From Streptomyces sp. NRRL B-3428 (lineage in GTDB: Bacteria > Actinomycetota > Actinomycetes > Streptomycetales > Streptomycetaceae): a stretch of 64,000 bases of DNA. Positions 49,519 through 59,663 of the stretch are shown in pieces. The position numbers and the translations under genes are program-made. The notes beneath the pieces are model-generated. The model searched no databases and was not told the origin of the DNA. It worked only from the letters and a program-made list of their open reading frames with translations. How positions within the stretch are numbered: position 1 is the first letter of the stretch; the number at the start of each line of letters is the position of its first letter. Location: positions 95,500 to 159,499 of the forward strand of contig JOGW01000017.1 of NCBI GenBank assembly GCA_000721375.1. Reading direction: 5' to 3'.

Positions 49519-51879
49519 ATGTCTGCCTGCGTCCCCACCCGTACCGACACCCCTTCGCCCGACCCCGAGGAGGGCGGACCGCACAGCCCGCCGGAGCCGG
49601 CATCCCGCCGCCGCTTCCCCCTGTCGGGCGCCGATGTGTCCGCTTCGATCTCCGTCTTTCTCGTCGCGCTGCCGCTGTCCCTCGGCATCGCGCTCGCCAC
49701 CGGCGCCCCGCTCCAGGCGGGTCTGGTGGCCGCCGCCGTGGGCGGTCTCGTGGCCGGCCGGCTCGGTGGCTCACCGCTCCAGGTTTCCGGGCCCGCCGCC
49801 GGACTCACCGTGGTCACCGCGGACCTGATCCTGAAGTACGGCTGGCGCACCACCTGCGCCATCACCGTCATGGCCGGACTTGCCCAAGTCGGCCTGTCCT
49901 TCCTGCGCGTGGCCCGCTCGGCGCTCGCCGTATCCCCCGCGATCGTGCACGGGATGCTGGCCGGAATCGGGATCACCATCGCCGTGGCGCAGCTGCACAT
50001 CGTGCTCGGCGGTTCGCCGCACAGCTCCGTGATGGACAACATCCGTGCGCTGCCCGCCCAATTGGCGGATCTTCATCCGGCCTCGCTCACGATCAGCGCG
50101 CTCACGCTGTTCGTGCTCTTCGCCTGGCCCCGAATTCCCGGACGAATCGGCCGAGTTGTCCGGGCCATGCCCGCGCCGCTCGCCGCGGTCGTCATCGCCA
50201 CAGCGGTGGCGGCGCCGCTCGCGCCCGGTCTGCCGCGGGTCGATCTGCCCTCCTGGAGCAGCCACGCGCTTGCCGGGCTGCCCGAAGGTCCTGTACTCGG
50301 GATCGTCGTCGCCGTCATCACCACGACGCTGGTGTGCAGCGTGCAGTCGCTGCTCGGCGCGGTCGCCGTGGACAAGCTGGCGGCCGGGCGGGCCGATCTG
50401 CCGCCGGCCGCGCGCCGCTCCGACCTCGATCGCGAACTGCTCGGTCAGGGCGCGGCCAACATGGTCTCGGGCGCGCTCGGCGGACTGCCGGTCGCCGGGG
50501 TCGCCGTACGCAGCACGGCCAATGTGCGCTCCGGTGCGCGCAGCCGTAACTCGACGATGCTGCACGGCGTCTGGATCGTGCTCGCCGCCCTGCTGCTCGC
50601 CCCCGCGCTCGAACTGATGCCGCTGGCCTCGCTCGCGGCCCTGGTGATGTTCGTCGGAATCAGGATGGTCAGCCTGCACCACATCCGTACGGTCACGCGC
50701 CATCGCGAAGTGCTCGTGTACGCGGTCACCACCGCGGGTGTCGTCTTCTTCGGGATTCTCGAAGGTGTCACCGTCGGCATCACGGTGGCCGTCGCGGTGG
50801 CCCTGCACCGGCTGGCCCGCACCCGGATCACGCATGAGGAGCGCAACGGTGTCCACCATGTGCACGTGCGTGGGCAGTTGACCTTCCTCGCGGTGCCCCG
50901 GCTCAGCAGGACGCTGCATCTCGTACCGCCCGAGGCGCCGGCCGTGGTGGAGCTCGACGGGTCCTTCATGGACCATGCCGCGTTCGAGGCGCTGCAGGAC
51001 TGGCAGGACGGGCACACGCTGCACGGCGGCTCGGTGGAGATCACCAGCCGGTCCGGCGGCCGGATCGCCGAGCCCGTGTCCGCGACCGGGGACTCCTGCT
51101 GTCACCCCTGGATGCCGTGGCGCAACCACAGCTGCGACCGTCCCGCCGAGCCCGAGCCGGTGAACGGCGAGCAGAAGGGGGCGCATCGGCTGGCCAGCGG
51201 GATCAGCGCGTTCCAGCGTGACACCGCGCCGCTGATGCGTACCGAACTCGCCCGGCTCGCCAAGGAGGGGCAGCGGCCCACGCAGCTCTTCCTGACCTGT
51301 GCGGACTCCCGGGTCGTCACCTCGATGATCACGTCGAGCGGTCCGGGCGACCTCTTCGTCGTACGCAATGTGGGCAATCTGGTCCCGCTGCCCGACGAGG
51401 AGAGCGGGGACGACTCGGTGGCGGCGGCGATCGAGTACGCCGTGGATGTGCTGCGCGTGGAGTCGATCACCGTGTGCGGGCACTCGGGGTGCGGGGCCAT
51501 GCAGGCTCTGCTCAACTCCCCGCCGACCGGGGCCGCCACCCCGCTGCGGCGCTGGCTGCGGCACGGGCGGCCGTCCGTGGAACGGATGGCGAGCTCGGAC
51601 CACGCCTGGGCGCGGCTCGCGGGGCGCCAACCGGCCGACGCGGTCGAGCAGTTGTGCCTGACCAACGTGGTGCAGCAGCTGGAGCATCTGCGGGCGCACG
51701 AGGCGGTGACGCGCGGGCTCGCCGAAGGGCGGCTCACGCTGCACGGCATGTACTTCCACGTCGGTGAGGCGCAGGCGTATCTGCTCGCGGACACGGACCG
51801 GCTCTTCGACCGGGTGCCGCCCACTCCCGCGACCGCCAAGGCCGCGCGACCGCAGGTGGTGCGGACCCCGGCCGGCTGA
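49519..51879 (+). CDS. SulP anion transporter fused to beta-carbonic anhydrase
   Basis: 786 residues. Residues about 35-430 form a SulP permease ([20 protein letters not shown], then [15 protein letters not shown]), ending in [20 protein letters not shown] reduced STAS-like segment follows (about 450-510, [18 protein letters not shown] and [16 protein letters not shown]). Residues about 555-770 are a beta-carbonic anhydrase with zinc ligands in LTCADSRV and CGHSGCGAM. The fusion suggests uptake of bicarbonate and its direct interconversion with CO2 at the membrane; similar fusions exist in mycobacteria (Rv3273). ATG 49519 follows GGAGGAGACG. Probably monocistronic, 200 bases before acs. Confidence 0.93.
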   Translation: MSACVPTRTDTPSPDPEEGGPHSPPEPASRRRFPLSGADVSASISVFLVALPLSLGIALATGAPLQAGLVAAAVGGLVAGRLGGSPLQVSGPAAGLTVVTADLILKYGWRTTCAITVMAGLAQVGLSFLRVARSALAVSPAIVHGMLAGIGITIAVAQLHIVLGGSPHSSVMDNIRALPAQLADLHPASLTISALTLFVLFAWPRIPGRIGRVVRAMPAPLAAVVIATAVAAPLAPGLPRVDLPSWSSHALAGLPEGPVLGIVVAVITTTLVCSVQSLLGAVAVDKLAAGRADLPPAARRSDLDRELLGQGAANMVSGALGGLPVAGVAVRSTANVRSGARSRNSTMLHGVWIVLAALLLAPALELMPLASLAALVMFVGIRMVSLHHIRTVTRHREVLVYAVTTAGVVFFGILEGVTVGITVAVAVALHRLARTRITHEERNGVHHVHVRGQLTFLAVPRLSRTLHLVPPEAPAVVELDGSFMDHAAFEALQDWQDGHTLHGGSVEITSRSGGRIAEPVSATGDSCCHPWMPWRNHSCDRPAEPEPVNGEQKGAHRLASGISAFQRDTAPLMRTELARLAKEGQRPTQLFLTCADSRVVTSMITSSGPGDLFVVRNVGNLVPLPDEESGDDSVAAAIEYAVDVLRVESITVCGHSGCGAMQALLNSPPTGAATPLRRWLRHGRPSVERMASSDHAWARLAGRQPADAVEQLCLTNVVQQLEHLRAHEAVTRGLAEGRLTLHGMYFHVGEAQAYLLADTDRLFDRVPPTPATAKAARPQVVRTPAG

Positions 51880-52079
51880 ACCGGCCGGTTGAACCGGATC
51901 CCTTTCCCGTCCGTGCGAAGGTGTGGCTCCGCATTGCAGAACCCTGCAGAAGCCCGCGGGGCCGCACCCTTCACACAGGTCTAAACCAATCATCCGTAGA
52001 CCCTTGTCACCAGCGGGGTCCTTCTGATGAGCTGTGGCTTGGGACACAACGGACAACCACCCTGGGAAAGGGAGCTGTC

Positions 52080-54038
52080 GTGAGCAACGAATCCTTGGCC
52101 AACCTGCTCAAGGAAGAGCGCAGGTTCGCGCCGCCCGCCGACCTGGCCGCGAACGCCAACGTCACCGCGGAGGCGTACGAGCGGGCCAAGGCCGACCGAC
52201 TCGGTTTCTGGGCCGAGCAGGCCCGTCGGCTGAGCTGGGCGACCGAGCCGACCGAGACGCTCGACTGGTCGAACCCGCCCTTCGCGAAGTGGTTCGCGGA
52301 CGGCAGGCTGAACGTCGCGTACAACTGCGTCGACCGCCATGTCGAGGCCGGCAACGGCGATCGCGTCGCCATCCACTTCGAGGGCGAGCCGGGCGACAGC
52401 CGCGCGCTCACCTACGCCGAGCTCAAGGACGAGGTCTCCAAGGCCGCCAACGCCCTTACGTCGCTCGGCGTCCAGGCCGGTGACCGCGTCGCGATCTACA
52501 TGCCGATGATCCCGGAGACCGCGGTCGCGATGCTGGCCTGCGCGCGGATCGGCGCCGCGCACTCGGTGGTCTTCGGCGGCTTCTCGGCCGACGCGCTCGC
52601 CACCCGCATCCAGGACGCGGACGCCAAGGTCGTCATCACCTCGGACGGTGGCTACCGCCGGGGCAAGCCCTCCGCGCTCAAGCCGGCCGTCGACGCCGCG
52701 ATCGAGAAGGGCGCTGAGGTCGAGCACGTCCTCGTCGTGCGCCGCACCGGCCAGGAGGACATCTCCTGGACCGAGGGCCGCGACGTGTGGTGGCACGAGC
52801 TGGTCGACGGCCAGTCCGCCGAGCACACCCCCGAGGCCTTCGACGCCGAGCACCCGCTGTTCATCCTCTACACCTCGGGTACGACGGGTAAGCCCAAGGG
52901 CATCCTGCACACCTCCGGCGGCTACCTCACCCAGGCCTCGTACACCCACAACGCCGTCTTCGACCTCAAGCCGGAGACCGACGTCTACTGGTGCACCGCC
53001 GATGTCGGCTGGGTCACCGGGCACTCGTACATCGTCTACGGGCCGCTCGCGAACGGCGCCACGCAGGTCATGTACGAGGGCACCCCGGACACCCCGCACC
53101 AGGGCCGGTTCTGGGAGATCGTGCAGAAGTACGGCGTCACGATCCTCTACACCGCGCCCACCGCGATCCGGACGTTCATGAAGTGGGGCGACGACATCCC
53201 CGCGAAGTTCGATCTGACCTCGCTGCGCGTGCTCGGTTCGGTCGGTGAGCCGATCAACCCCGAGGCCTGGGTCTGGTACCGCAAGAACATCGGCGGCGAC
53301 CGCACCCCCATCGTGGACACCTGGTGGCAGACCGAGACCGGCGCGATGATGATCTCGCCGCTGCCGGGCGTCACCGAGACCAAGCCGGGCTCCGCCCAGC
53401 GCGCGCTGCCCGGTATCTCCGCGACCGTCGTCGACGACGAGGCCAACGAGGTGCCGAACGGCGGCGGTGGGTATCTGGTCCTGACCGAGCCGTGGCCGTC
53501 GATGCTGCGCACCATCTGGGGCGACGACCAGCGGTTCATCGACACGTACTGGTCGCGCTTCGAGGGCAAGTACTTCGCCGGTGACGGCGCCAAGAAGGAC
53601 GACGACGGCGACATCTGGCTGCTCGGCCGCGTGGACGACGTGATGCTGGTGTCCGGCCACAACATCTCCACCACCGAGGTCGAGTCCGCGCTCGTCTCGC
53701 ACCCGTCGGTCGCCGAGGCGGCGGTCGTGGGCGCGGCCGACGAGACCACCGGTCAGGCGATCGTGGCCTTCGTGATCCTGCGCGGCTCGGCCGCGGAGAC
53801 CGACGGCCTGGTCGAGGAGCTGCGTGGCCACGTCGGCACGACGCTCGGCCCGATCGCCAAGCCGAAGCGGATCCTGCCGGTGGCCGAGCTGCCGAAGACC
53901 CGCTCGGGCAAGATCATGCGCCGGCTGCTCCGGGACGTGGCCGAGAACCGCGCGGTGGGTGACGTCACCACCCTCGCCGACTCCTCGGTGATGGACCTGA
54001 TCCAGACGAAGCTGCCCTCGGCCGGTTCCGAGGACTGA
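52080..54038 (+). CDS. acs: Acetyl-CoA synthetase
   Basis: 652 residues from a GTG at 52080 with GGGAAAGGGAG upstream. AMP-forming ligase: it makes acetyl-CoA from acetate, ATP and CoA. The P-loop [11 protein letters not shown] (about residues 264-274), [10 protein letters not shown], and [16 protein letters not shown] are in place. The C-terminal [15 protein letters not shown] holds the catalytic Lys that is the usual acetylation switch. Length matches family Acs (about 650). A strong terminator follows at 54059. It sits next to the Tad/HAD/CooC block as in M. tuberculosis (acs = Rv3667). Confidence 0.97.
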   Translation: MSNESLANLLKEERRFAPPADLAANANVTAEAYERAKADRLGFWAEQARRLSWATEPTETLDWSNPPFAKWFADGRLNVAYNCVDRHVEAGNGDRVAIHFEGEPGDSRALTYAELKDEVSKAANALTSLGVQAGDRVAIYMPMIPETAVAMLACARIGAAHSVVFGGFSADALATRIQDADAKVVITSDGGYRRGKPSALKPAVDAAIEKGAEVEHVLVVRRTGQEDISWTEGRDVWWHELVDGQSAEHTPEAFDAEHPLFILYTSGTTGKPKGILHTSGGYLTQASYTHNAVFDLKPETDVYWCTADVGWVTGHSYIVYGPLANGATQVMYEGTPDTPHQGRFWEIVQKYGVTILYTAPTAIRTFMKWGDDIPAKFDLTSLRVLGSVGEPINPEAWVWYRKNIGGDRTPIVDTWWQTETGAMMISPLPGVTETKPGSAQRALPGISATVVDDEANEVPNGGGGYLVLTEPWPSMLRTIWGDDQRFIDTYWSRFEGKYFAGDGAKKDDDGDIWLLGRVDDVMLVSGHNISTTEVESALVSHPSVAEAAVVGAADETTGQAIVAFVILRGSAAETDGLVEELRGHVGTTLGPIAKPKRILPVAELPKTRSGKIMRRLLRDVAENRAVGDVTTLADSSVMDLIQTKLPSAGSED

Positions 54039-54058
54039 TCTCCACCCATACGTACGCG

Positions 54059-54091
54059 AAGGGCACCCGGCAGCGCGCCGGGTGCCCTTTT
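54059..54091 (+). terminator. Intrinsic terminator of acs
   Basis: Perfect 11-bp stem GGGCACCCGGC (54061-54071) / GCCGGGTGCCC (54077-54087) followed by TTTT, 20 bases past the stop. Confidence 0.93.
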
Positions 54092-54248
54092 CGCTCGTAA
54101 AGTGAAGATCGCCAGATTCGCCCTTATGGGTGCCCTGTAAGGTGATGGGCGCGTCAAAACCGCGACAAGAACATCAGGGTGTGCCGGGAAGTCTGGTCGG
54201 CGACTGCTTCAGCGATCCGTCGTTGCCGTACCGACCCGGAGGATTCCC

Positions 54249-55670
54249 GTGGCCGCGCCCAGCAAGAACAACCGCAAGGTCCTCGGCAGGCTCTCCCTGC
54301 CCGAACGGACCTTCGTCGCGGACGCTCTGCGGACCGAGACCGTCGGCGGTGTGCTGCTGCTCATCGCCGCCATCGTCGCTCTCGTCTGGGCGAACACCCC
54401 GCTCAAGGACAGCTACGCGACCGTCGGCAACTTCCACATCGGCCCCTCCGCGCTCGGCCTCGACCTCTCGATCCAGCACTGGGCGGCCGACGGACTGCTC
54501 GCGATCTTCTTCTTCGTGGCCGGTATCGAGCTCAAACGTGAGCTGGTCGCCGGTGATCTGCGCGATCCCAAGGCCGCGATCCTGCCCGTCGTCGCCGCGC
54601 TCTGCGGTATGGCCGTGCCGGCCCTGGTCTACGTCCTGACCAATGTCGCGGGCGACGGGTCACTGAAGGGCTGGGCGGTACCGACCGCGACCGACATCGC
54701 GTTCGCACTCGCCGTGCTCGCCGTGATCGGCACCTCGCTGCCGTCCGCGCTGCGCGCCTTCCTGCTCACGCTCGCCGTGGTCGACGACCTCTTCGCGATC
54801 ATGATCATCGCGGTCTTCTTCACGGACCAGCTCAACTTCGCGGCCCTCGGCGGCGCCTTCGTGGGGCTCGCGGTCTTCTGGCTGCTGCTGCGCAAGGGCG
54901 TACGCGGCTGGTACATCTACGTTCCGCTCGCCCTGGTGATCTGGGGCCTGATGTACAACAGCGGCGTGCACGCCACCATCGCCGGTGTCGCGATGGGCCT
55001 GATGCTGCGCTGCACCCGCCAGGGCGACGAGGCGCACTCCCCGGGTGAGCACATCGAGCACCTCGTACGGCCCATCTCGGCCGGTCTCGCCGTGCCGCTG
55101 TTCGCCCTCTTCTCCGCGGGCGTCGCGGTCTCCGGCGGGGCGATCGGCGAGGTGTTCACCCGGCCCGAGACCCTCGGCGTGGTGCTCGGTCTGGTGGTCG
55201 GCAAGACGATCGGCATTTTCGCCGGTACGTGGCTCGCGGCCCGGTTCACCCGGGCGGAACTCAGCGACGATCTGGCCTGGCCCGATGTCTTCGCCGTCGC
55301 CTCACTGGCCGGTATCGGCTTCACCGTCTCGCTCCTGATCGGCGAACTCGCCTTCAAGGGCGACCAGCACATGACCGACGAGATCAAGGCCTCCGTCCTG
55401 ATGGGCTCGCTGATCGCGGCCCTGCTCGCAGGCGTGCTACTGAAGCTGAGGAACGCCAAGTACCGGCGGATGGTCGAGGACGAGGAGCGCGACGACGACC
55501 TCGACGGGATCCCGGACATCTACGAGCAGGACAACCCCGAGTACCACCTCCGGATGGCCGCGATCTACGAGAAGAAGGCCGCCGAGCACCGCCGCCGAGC
55601 CGAACTGAGCCCCACGGGAAGCGGAGAACCGGGCCCCGCGGGGAGCGGCAAGGACGACAGTCCGGCATGA
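54249..55670 (+). CDS. nhaA: Na+/H+ antiporter NhaA
   Basis: 473 residues from a GTG with GGAGGATTCCC upstream. About 12 transmembrane helices; motifs of NhaA are clear: WAADGLLAIFFFVAGIELKR, VPTATDIAFALAVLAVIG (the TD of the ion path), LTLAVVDDLFAIMIIAVFF with the paired Asp that bind Na+/H+, and GIGFTVSLLIGELAF. It expels Na+ in exchange for protons for pH and salt homeostasis. The C-terminal 70 residues are charged (VEDEERDDDLDGIPDIYEQD). The holin-like gene begins 44 bases later, likely in the same transcript. Confidence 0.96.
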   Translation: MAAPSKNNRKVLGRLSLPERTFVADALRTETVGGVLLLIAAIVALVWANTPLKDSYATVGNFHIGPSALGLDLSIQHWAADGLLAIFFFVAGIELKRELVAGDLRDPKAAILPVVAALCGMAVPALVYVLTNVAGDGSLKGWAVPTATDIAFALAVLAVIGTSLPSALRAFLLTLAVVDDLFAIMIIAVFFTDQLNFAALGGAFVGLAVFWLLLRKGVRGWYIYVPLALVIWGLMYNSGVHATIAGVAMGLMLRCTRQGDEAHSPGEHIEHLVRPISAGLAVPLFALFSAGVAVSGGAIGEVFTRPETLGVVLGLVVGKTIGIFAGTWLAARFTRAELSDDLAWPDVFAVASLAGIGFTVSLLIGELAFKGDQHMTDEIKASVLMGSLIAALLAGVLLKLRNAKYRRMVEDEERDDDLDGIPDIYEQDNPEYHLRMAAIYEKKAAEHRRRAELSPTGSGEPGPAGSGKDDSPA

Positions 55671-55713
55671 TCTGACATTGCCGTAACGCCGAGATCTGAA
55701 GAGGGAGACCGCG

Positions 55714-56226
55714 ATGAGCGACGCCGATGGCGGCGACCGCAGCCTGGGGCAGCTGGTCGCCTCGGCCACCAGCGAGATGTCCGCGCTGATCCACGATGAG
55801 ATCGCGCTGGCCAAGGCTCAGTTGCGTACGGATGTGAAGCGGGGCGCGACCAGCGGCGGAGCGTTCATCGCCGCGCTCGCTGTGCTGATCTTCTCGCTGC
55901 CGATGCTGAGTTTCGTCCTCGCGTACGCGATCAACACCTGGACCGGTGGCCACAACGGCAACGGGGGCTGGAACCTCGTCTGGTGCTTCGGGCTCTCCTT
56001 CCTGGCCAGCGTGCTCCTCGCCGCTCTGCTCGCACTGATCGGCGTGATCTTCGCGAAGAAGACCGCGAAGGCCAAGGGCCCGCAGAAGGTGGCCGCGTCC
56101 GCCAAGGAGACCGCGGCCGTGCTCGGCAACGTCAAGCCGCATACGCGTGCCGTCACCCCCTCGGCCAGGGGCGAGTTGACCCGCGCGGTCGAGGACGCCA
56201 AGCCTGTGGCACGCTCGTCTTCATGA
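55714..56226 (+). CDS. Phage-holin-family membrane protein (DUF1469/YqjE-like)
   Basis: 170 residues. N-terminal amphipathic region (SLGQLVASATSEMSALIHDEIALAKAQL) typical of DUF1469. Two transmembrane helices follow (about 48-72, GGAFIAALAVLIFSLPMLSF; and about 88-113, WCFGLSFLASVLLAALLALIG), then a basic tail. Despite the family name these are chromosomal housekeeping proteins of unknown function. Its TGA overlaps the ATG of the hydrolase gene (ATGA), so the two are coupled; they probably form an operon with nhaA. Confidence 0.9.
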   Translation: MSDADGGDRSLGQLVASATSEMSALIHDEIALAKAQLRTDVKRGATSGGAFIAALAVLIFSLPMLSFVLAYAINTWTGGHNGNGGWNLVWCFGLSFLASVLLAALLALIGVIFAKKTAKAKGPQKVAASAKETAAVLGNVKPHTRAVTPSARGELTRAVEDAKPVARSSS

Positions 56227-57149
56227 CGGAGCCCGTTACTTCATCCTCAGTGGTACGCCTCGACGGTCCCTGGACTCATCGGGATGTCGCGGCGAACGGG
56301 GCCCGCTTCCACATCGCCGAGATGGGCGACGGCCCGCTCGTGCTGCTCCTGCACGGCTTTCCGCAGTACTGGTGGACCTGGCGCCACCAGCTGCCCGCGC
56401 TCGCCGAGGCGGGCTTCCGCGCCGTCGCGATGGATCTGCGGGGCGTCGGCGGCAGCGACCGTACGCCGCGCGGTTACGACCCGGCGAACCTCGCGCTGGA
56501 CATCACCGGAGTCGTACGGTCCCTCGGCGAGCCGGACGCCGCGCTCGTCGGCCATGACCTCGGCGGGTATCTCGCGTGGACCGCGGCCGTGATGCGGCCC
56601 AAGCTGGTGCGCCGGCTCGCGGTCTCCTCGATGCCGCACCCGCGGCGGTGGCGTTCCGCGATGCTCGCGGACATAAGGCAGACCACGGCCGGGTCGTACA
56701 TCTGGGGCTTTCAGCGGCCCTGGATCCCGGAGCGCCAACTGATCGCGGACGACGGCGCGTTGGTCGGCGAGCTGATCCGTGACTGGTCGGGTCCGCGGCT
56801 GCCCGATGACGAAGCGGTGCAGACGTACCGCAAGGCGATGTGCATTCCGTCGACCGCGCACTGCTCGATCGAGCCGTACCGCTGGATGGTGCGCTCGATG
56901 GCGCGTCCCGACGGGATCCAGTTCAACCGGCGGATGAAGCGGCCGGTACGCGTGCCCACGCTGCATCTGCACGGCTCGCTCGACCCGGTGATGCGTACGC
57001 GCAGTGCGGCGGGCTCGGGCGAGTACGTCGAAGCGCCTTACCGCTGGCGGCTGTTCGACGGTCTGGGGCACTTCCCGCACGAGGAGGACCCGGCGGCCTT
57101 CTCGAAGGAGCTCATCGACTGGCTGAAGGACCCCGAGCCGGATCGGTAG
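56223..57149 (+). CDS. Alpha/beta hydrolase, epoxide-hydrolase type
   Basis: 308 residues. HGFPQYWWTWRHQLPAL carries the oxyanion HGFP motif, and the nucleophile elbow GHDLGGYLAW has Asp, not Ser. This points to epoxide hydrolase or haloalkane dehalogenase chemistry through an alkyl-enzyme ester. LDPVMRTRSA supplies the acid region and GHFPHEEDPAAFS the catalytic His. The Asp nucleophile plus the W after the HGFP motif favour epoxide hydrolase. ATG 56223 overlaps the preceding stop by 4 bases. Physiological substrate unknown. Confidence 0.9.
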   Translation: MTEPVTSSSVVRLDGPWTHRDVAANGARFHIAEMGDGPLVLLLHGFPQYWWTWRHQLPALAEAGFRAVAMDLRGVGGSDRTPRGYDPANLALDITGVVRSLGEPDAALVGHDLGGYLAWTAAVMRPKLVRRLAVSSMPHPRRWRSAMLADIRQTTAGSYIWGFQRPWIPERQLIADDGALVGELIRDWSGPRLPDDEAVQTYRKAMCIPSTAHCSIEPYRWMVRSMARPDGIQFNRRMKRPVRVPTLHLHGSLDPVMRTRSAAGSGEYVEAPYRWRLFDGLGHFPHEEDPAAFSKELIDWLKDPEPDR

Positions 57150-57265
57150 ACGCGGGCGGGGCGCAGGGGAACACCTGTGCTTCGAACGGCCTTTGCCCCG
57201 CGCATACGCCAATTGAGTGCCGTCCGCGTGGTTACCGACCATGAGGCACGGGCAGACGTCGAATT

Positions 57266-57466
57266 ATGGGCTGGACGCACGACTACAGTGACGCAGCACG
57301 CAACCGCCGCTCGGCCTCGGGGTCTTCGGGGCTGAACCCGCTTCAGGGAGGCGGCCCACAGGGCCAGGGTCACCGGTCCTCCAGGGCGGATATCGGGATT
57401 CCCCGTATTCTGCGCCGCCGCGCGCGCTGGGTGTCGGCCCGGCTGCGGCATACGACGAGGGCCTGA
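57266..57466 (+). CDS. Small basic hypothetical protein
   Basis: 66 residues, strongly basic (15 Arg), starting MGWTHDYSDAARNRRSASGS and ending in RRRARWVSARLRHTTRA. It fits well between two convergent genes and avoids low-complexity translation, and I have a faint memory of such an ORF in this position in Streptomyces. No Shine-Dalgarno sequence precedes the ATG (CGAATT), so it might be leaderless. The opposite strand is open too; this reading is moderate. Confidence 0.45.
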   Translation: MGWTHDYSDAARNRRSASGSSGLNPLQGGGPQGQGHRSSRADIGIPRILRRRARWVSARLRHTTRA

Positions 57467-57501
57467 GCCCCCGTCGTCACCTCTCTTCGCGACTGGACGC
57501 G

Positions 57502-58698
57502 CTACAGCGCGCAGTCGTCGCTGTCCACCTGCTGGTTGGCGGTGCGGCCCGCGCTGATGTCCTCGCGGATCTCGTCCACCGTCAGTGCGTAGCCGGTGTC
57601 CGGGCTGTCCAGGGACTTGGCGAACACCACGCCGTAGACCTTGCCGTCCGGGGTGAGCAGCGGGCCGCCGGAGTTGCCCTGGCGGACGGTCGCGTAGAGG
57701 GAGTACACATCGCGCCGGACATTGCCGCGGTGGTAGATGTCGAGACCGCTGGCGTTGATCCGTGCGCGGATACGGGCCGAGCGCACGTCATAGCCGCCGT
57801 TCTCCGGGAAGCCGGCCACGATCGCGCTGTCGCCGGTGTGGGCGTCGCGCTCGGAGAACTGCAGCGGGCGGGCGCGCAGCTGCGGTACGTCGAGTACGGC
57901 GATGTCGCGCTTCCAGTCGTAGAGCACGACCGTGGCGTCGTACTTGCGGCCCTCGCCGCCGATCTGGACGGTGGGCTCGTCCACGCCGCCGACCACATGC
58001 GCGTTGGTCATCACGCGGCGGTCGGCGAAGACGAAGCCGGATCCTTCGAGGACCTTGCTGCAACTGCTCGCCGTGCCGAGCACCTTGACGATGGAGCCCT
58101 GGGCATCGGCCGCGACCTTGCTGCCGGCGAGCTTCGGGTCGGGCGGGCGGACCTCGGTGATCGGCTCGTTGGCGAAGGGGCTGAAGACCTGCGGGAAGCC
58201 GTTCTGGGCGAGCACCGAGCGGAAGTTGGTGAACCACATGTCCGCCTGGCCGGGCAGGGCCCGGTCTATCCCGGTGAGCACCTTGGAGTTGCGGACCTCC
58301 TTGCTGACCGTGGGCATCGTGGTGCCCGCGAGCAGGGAGCCGATCAGCCAGGAGACGAGCAGCAGCGCGAGCACGTTGACCAGGGCGCCGCCCGTGGCGT
58401 CCAGGGCTCTCGCGGGTGACCAGGTGATGTAGCGGCGCAGCTTGTTGCCCAGGTGGGTGGTGAAGGCCTGGCCCACGGAGGCGCAGACGATGACGACCAC
58501 GACCCAGACGACCACGGCCGTCGTGCCGGCCTGCTCCTCGGTGAACAGCTTCCAGATCACCGGCAGCAGGTAGAGCGCGACGAGACCACCGCCCAGGAAG
58601 CCGAGCACCGAGAGGATGCCGACGACAAAGCCCTGGCGGTAGCCCACGATCGCGAACCAGACGGCGGCGACCAGGAGCAGGATGTCGAGCACGTTCAC
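57502..58698 (-). CDS. MarP-family membrane serine protease
   Basis: 398 residues. Four N-terminal transmembrane helices (about 1-125) form a CvpA/colicin-V-like domain, beginning MNVLDILLLVAAVWFAIVGY. A periplasmic trypsin-like domain follows from about 180: catalytic His in VMTNAHVVGG, Asp in WKRDIAVLDVP, Ser in RQGNSGGPLL. Two Cys (SSCSKVL and DDCAL) may bridge the ends, as in M. tuberculosis MarP (Rv3671c), which protects cells at acid pH. Linked to nth, NUDIX and acs genes just as in M. tuberculosis. GTG/ATG choice: ATG 58698. Confidence 0.93.
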   Translation of the reverse strand: MNVLDILLLVAAVWFAIVGYRQGFVVGILSVLGFLGGGLVALYLLPVIWKLFTEEQAGTTAVVVWVVVVIVCASVGQAFTTHLGNKLRRYITWSPARALDATGGALVNVLALLLVSWLIGSLLAGTTMPTVSKEVRNSKVLTGIDRALPGQADMWFTNFRSVLAQNGFPQVFSPFANEPITEVRPPDPKLAGSKVAADAQGSIVKVLGTASSCSKVLEGSGFVFADRRVMTNAHVVGGVDEPTVQIGGEGRKYDATVVLYDWKRDIAVLDVPQLRARPLQFSERDAHTGDSAIVAGFPENGGYDVRSARIRARINASGLDIYHRGNVRRDVYSLYATVRQGNSGGPLLTPDGKVYGVVFAKSLDSPDTGYALTVDEIREDISAGRTANQQVDSDDCAL

Positions 58699-58769
58699 CG
58701 GATCACGCCTCGCCTCGCGTCACAGTCGCCACTCCTCGGCTGTCGGGGACCCGGGGGGACCCGGGGCTG

Positions 58770-58815
58770 AACATCCCGGGAGACCCGGGTGGAACATCCC
58801 GGGAGACCCGGGCGG
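58770..58815. repeat. 23-bp tandem repeat, two copies, before marP
   Basis: AACATCCCGGGAGACCCGGG begins at 58770 and again at 58793 (period 23). It is preceded by two GGGGACCCGG-type 12-bp copies from 58746. Each unit contains CCCGGG palindromes. It fills the 136 bases between the NUDIX stop and the marP start. Confidence 0.8.
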
Positions 58816-58834
58816 AAAACAAGTGCCAAGCCTG

Positions 58835-59608
58835 TCATGCGCGCCAGTCGAGAGGGACCTGCTTGGTCCGGTCCCAAGGTCTCTCCCAGCCCGCGTAGTG
58901 AAGGATCCTGTCGATCACTCCGGCCGTAAAGCCCCAGACCAGAGCTTCGCCGACCAGAAATGCGGGACCTTGGTGCCCTCTTGGATGGACCGAGGTCACC
59001 CGGTGCTCGGCGTCCGTGAGATGTGCCACGGGAACCGTGAACACCCGGGCGGTCTCGGCCGGATCCACCACGCCCACCGGGGTCGGCTCACGCCACCACG
59101 CGAGGACGGGAGTGACGACGAAACCGCTCACCGGGATGTAGAGCTTCGGCAGCACCCCGAAAATCTGGACGCCCGCAGGGTCGAGTCCGGTTTCCTCCTC
59201 GGCCTCCCTGAGTGCGGCGCGCAGCGGTCCGTCGCCGGCCGGGTCGCCGTCCTCGGGGTCGAGCGCGCCGCCGGGGAACGAGGGCTGGCCGGCATGCGAG
59301 CGCAGTGAGCTGGCCCGCTCCATGAGCAGCAGCTCGGGGCCCTGCTCGCCCTCGCCGAAGAGGATCAGGACCGCGGACTGGCGGCCCGCGCCGCTCTCGG
59401 GCGGCAGGAAGCGGCTGAGCTGGCGGGGCTCGATGGTCTCGGCGGCCTTCACCACGGGGGTCAGCCACTCGGGCAGACCCTCGCTCGAGACGGTCACCTC
59501 ACCGCCGTAGGCCCCCTCGCCTGCGTGTGTTCCGCCTGCGTGTGCTCCGCCTGCATGCGTCTTGCCTGCATGCGTCTTGCCTGCATGCGTCTTGCCTGCG
59601 TGCGTCAT
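58835..59608 (-). CDS. NUDIX hydrolase, CoA pyrophosphatase type, with His-rich N-terminal repeats
   Basis: 257 residues. The NUDIX box is GGALDPEDGDPAGDGPLRAA followed by LREAEEETGLD, and the CoA-specific motif LLMERASSLRSHAGQPSFPG precedes it, as in CoA diphosphatases that cleave CoA to 4'-phosphopantetheine. The N-terminus is unusual: after MT come HAGKT three times, then HAGGA, HAGGT, HAGEG (residues 3-32), encoded by 15-bp tandem repeats. A start further in, at GTG near residue 38 (VTVSSEGLPEWL), would give a normal-length enzyme. The repeats then would be non-coding; ATG 59608 has no clear ribosome-binding site. Between nth and marP. Confidence 0.88.
   Translation of the reverse strand: MTHAGKTHAGKTHAGKTHAGGAHAGGTHAGEGAYGGEVTVSSEGLPEWLTPVVKAAETIEPRQLSRFLPPESGAGRQSAVLILFGEGEQGPELLLMERASSLRSHAGQPSFPGGALDPEDGDPAGDGPLRAALREAEEETGLDPAGVQIFGVLPKLYIPVSGFVVTPVLAWWREPTPVGVVDPAETARVFTVPVAHLTDAEHRVTSVHPRGHQGPAFLVGEALVWGFTAGVIDRILHYAGWERPWDRTKQVPLDWRA
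59513..59602. repeat. 15-bp tandem repeats at the 5' end of the NUDIX gene
   Basis: Units of the form GCCTGCATGCGTCTT (forward strand) occur three times almost perfectly (59541-59590), with diverged copies on both sides, six in all. The copies read HAGKT/HAGG in the NUDIX frame. Confidence 0.85.
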
Positions 59609-59663
59609 GCCTCACCCCCGTACCGAGCCCTCAACGCCTGGACCGCACCCGATCGTTCCCCCG

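Noticed and set aside
55714..56226. Prophage holin indicating a lysis cassette
   Set aside because: The DUF1469 family is named after holins but this gene is coupled to nhaA and a hydrolase with no phage genes nearby.
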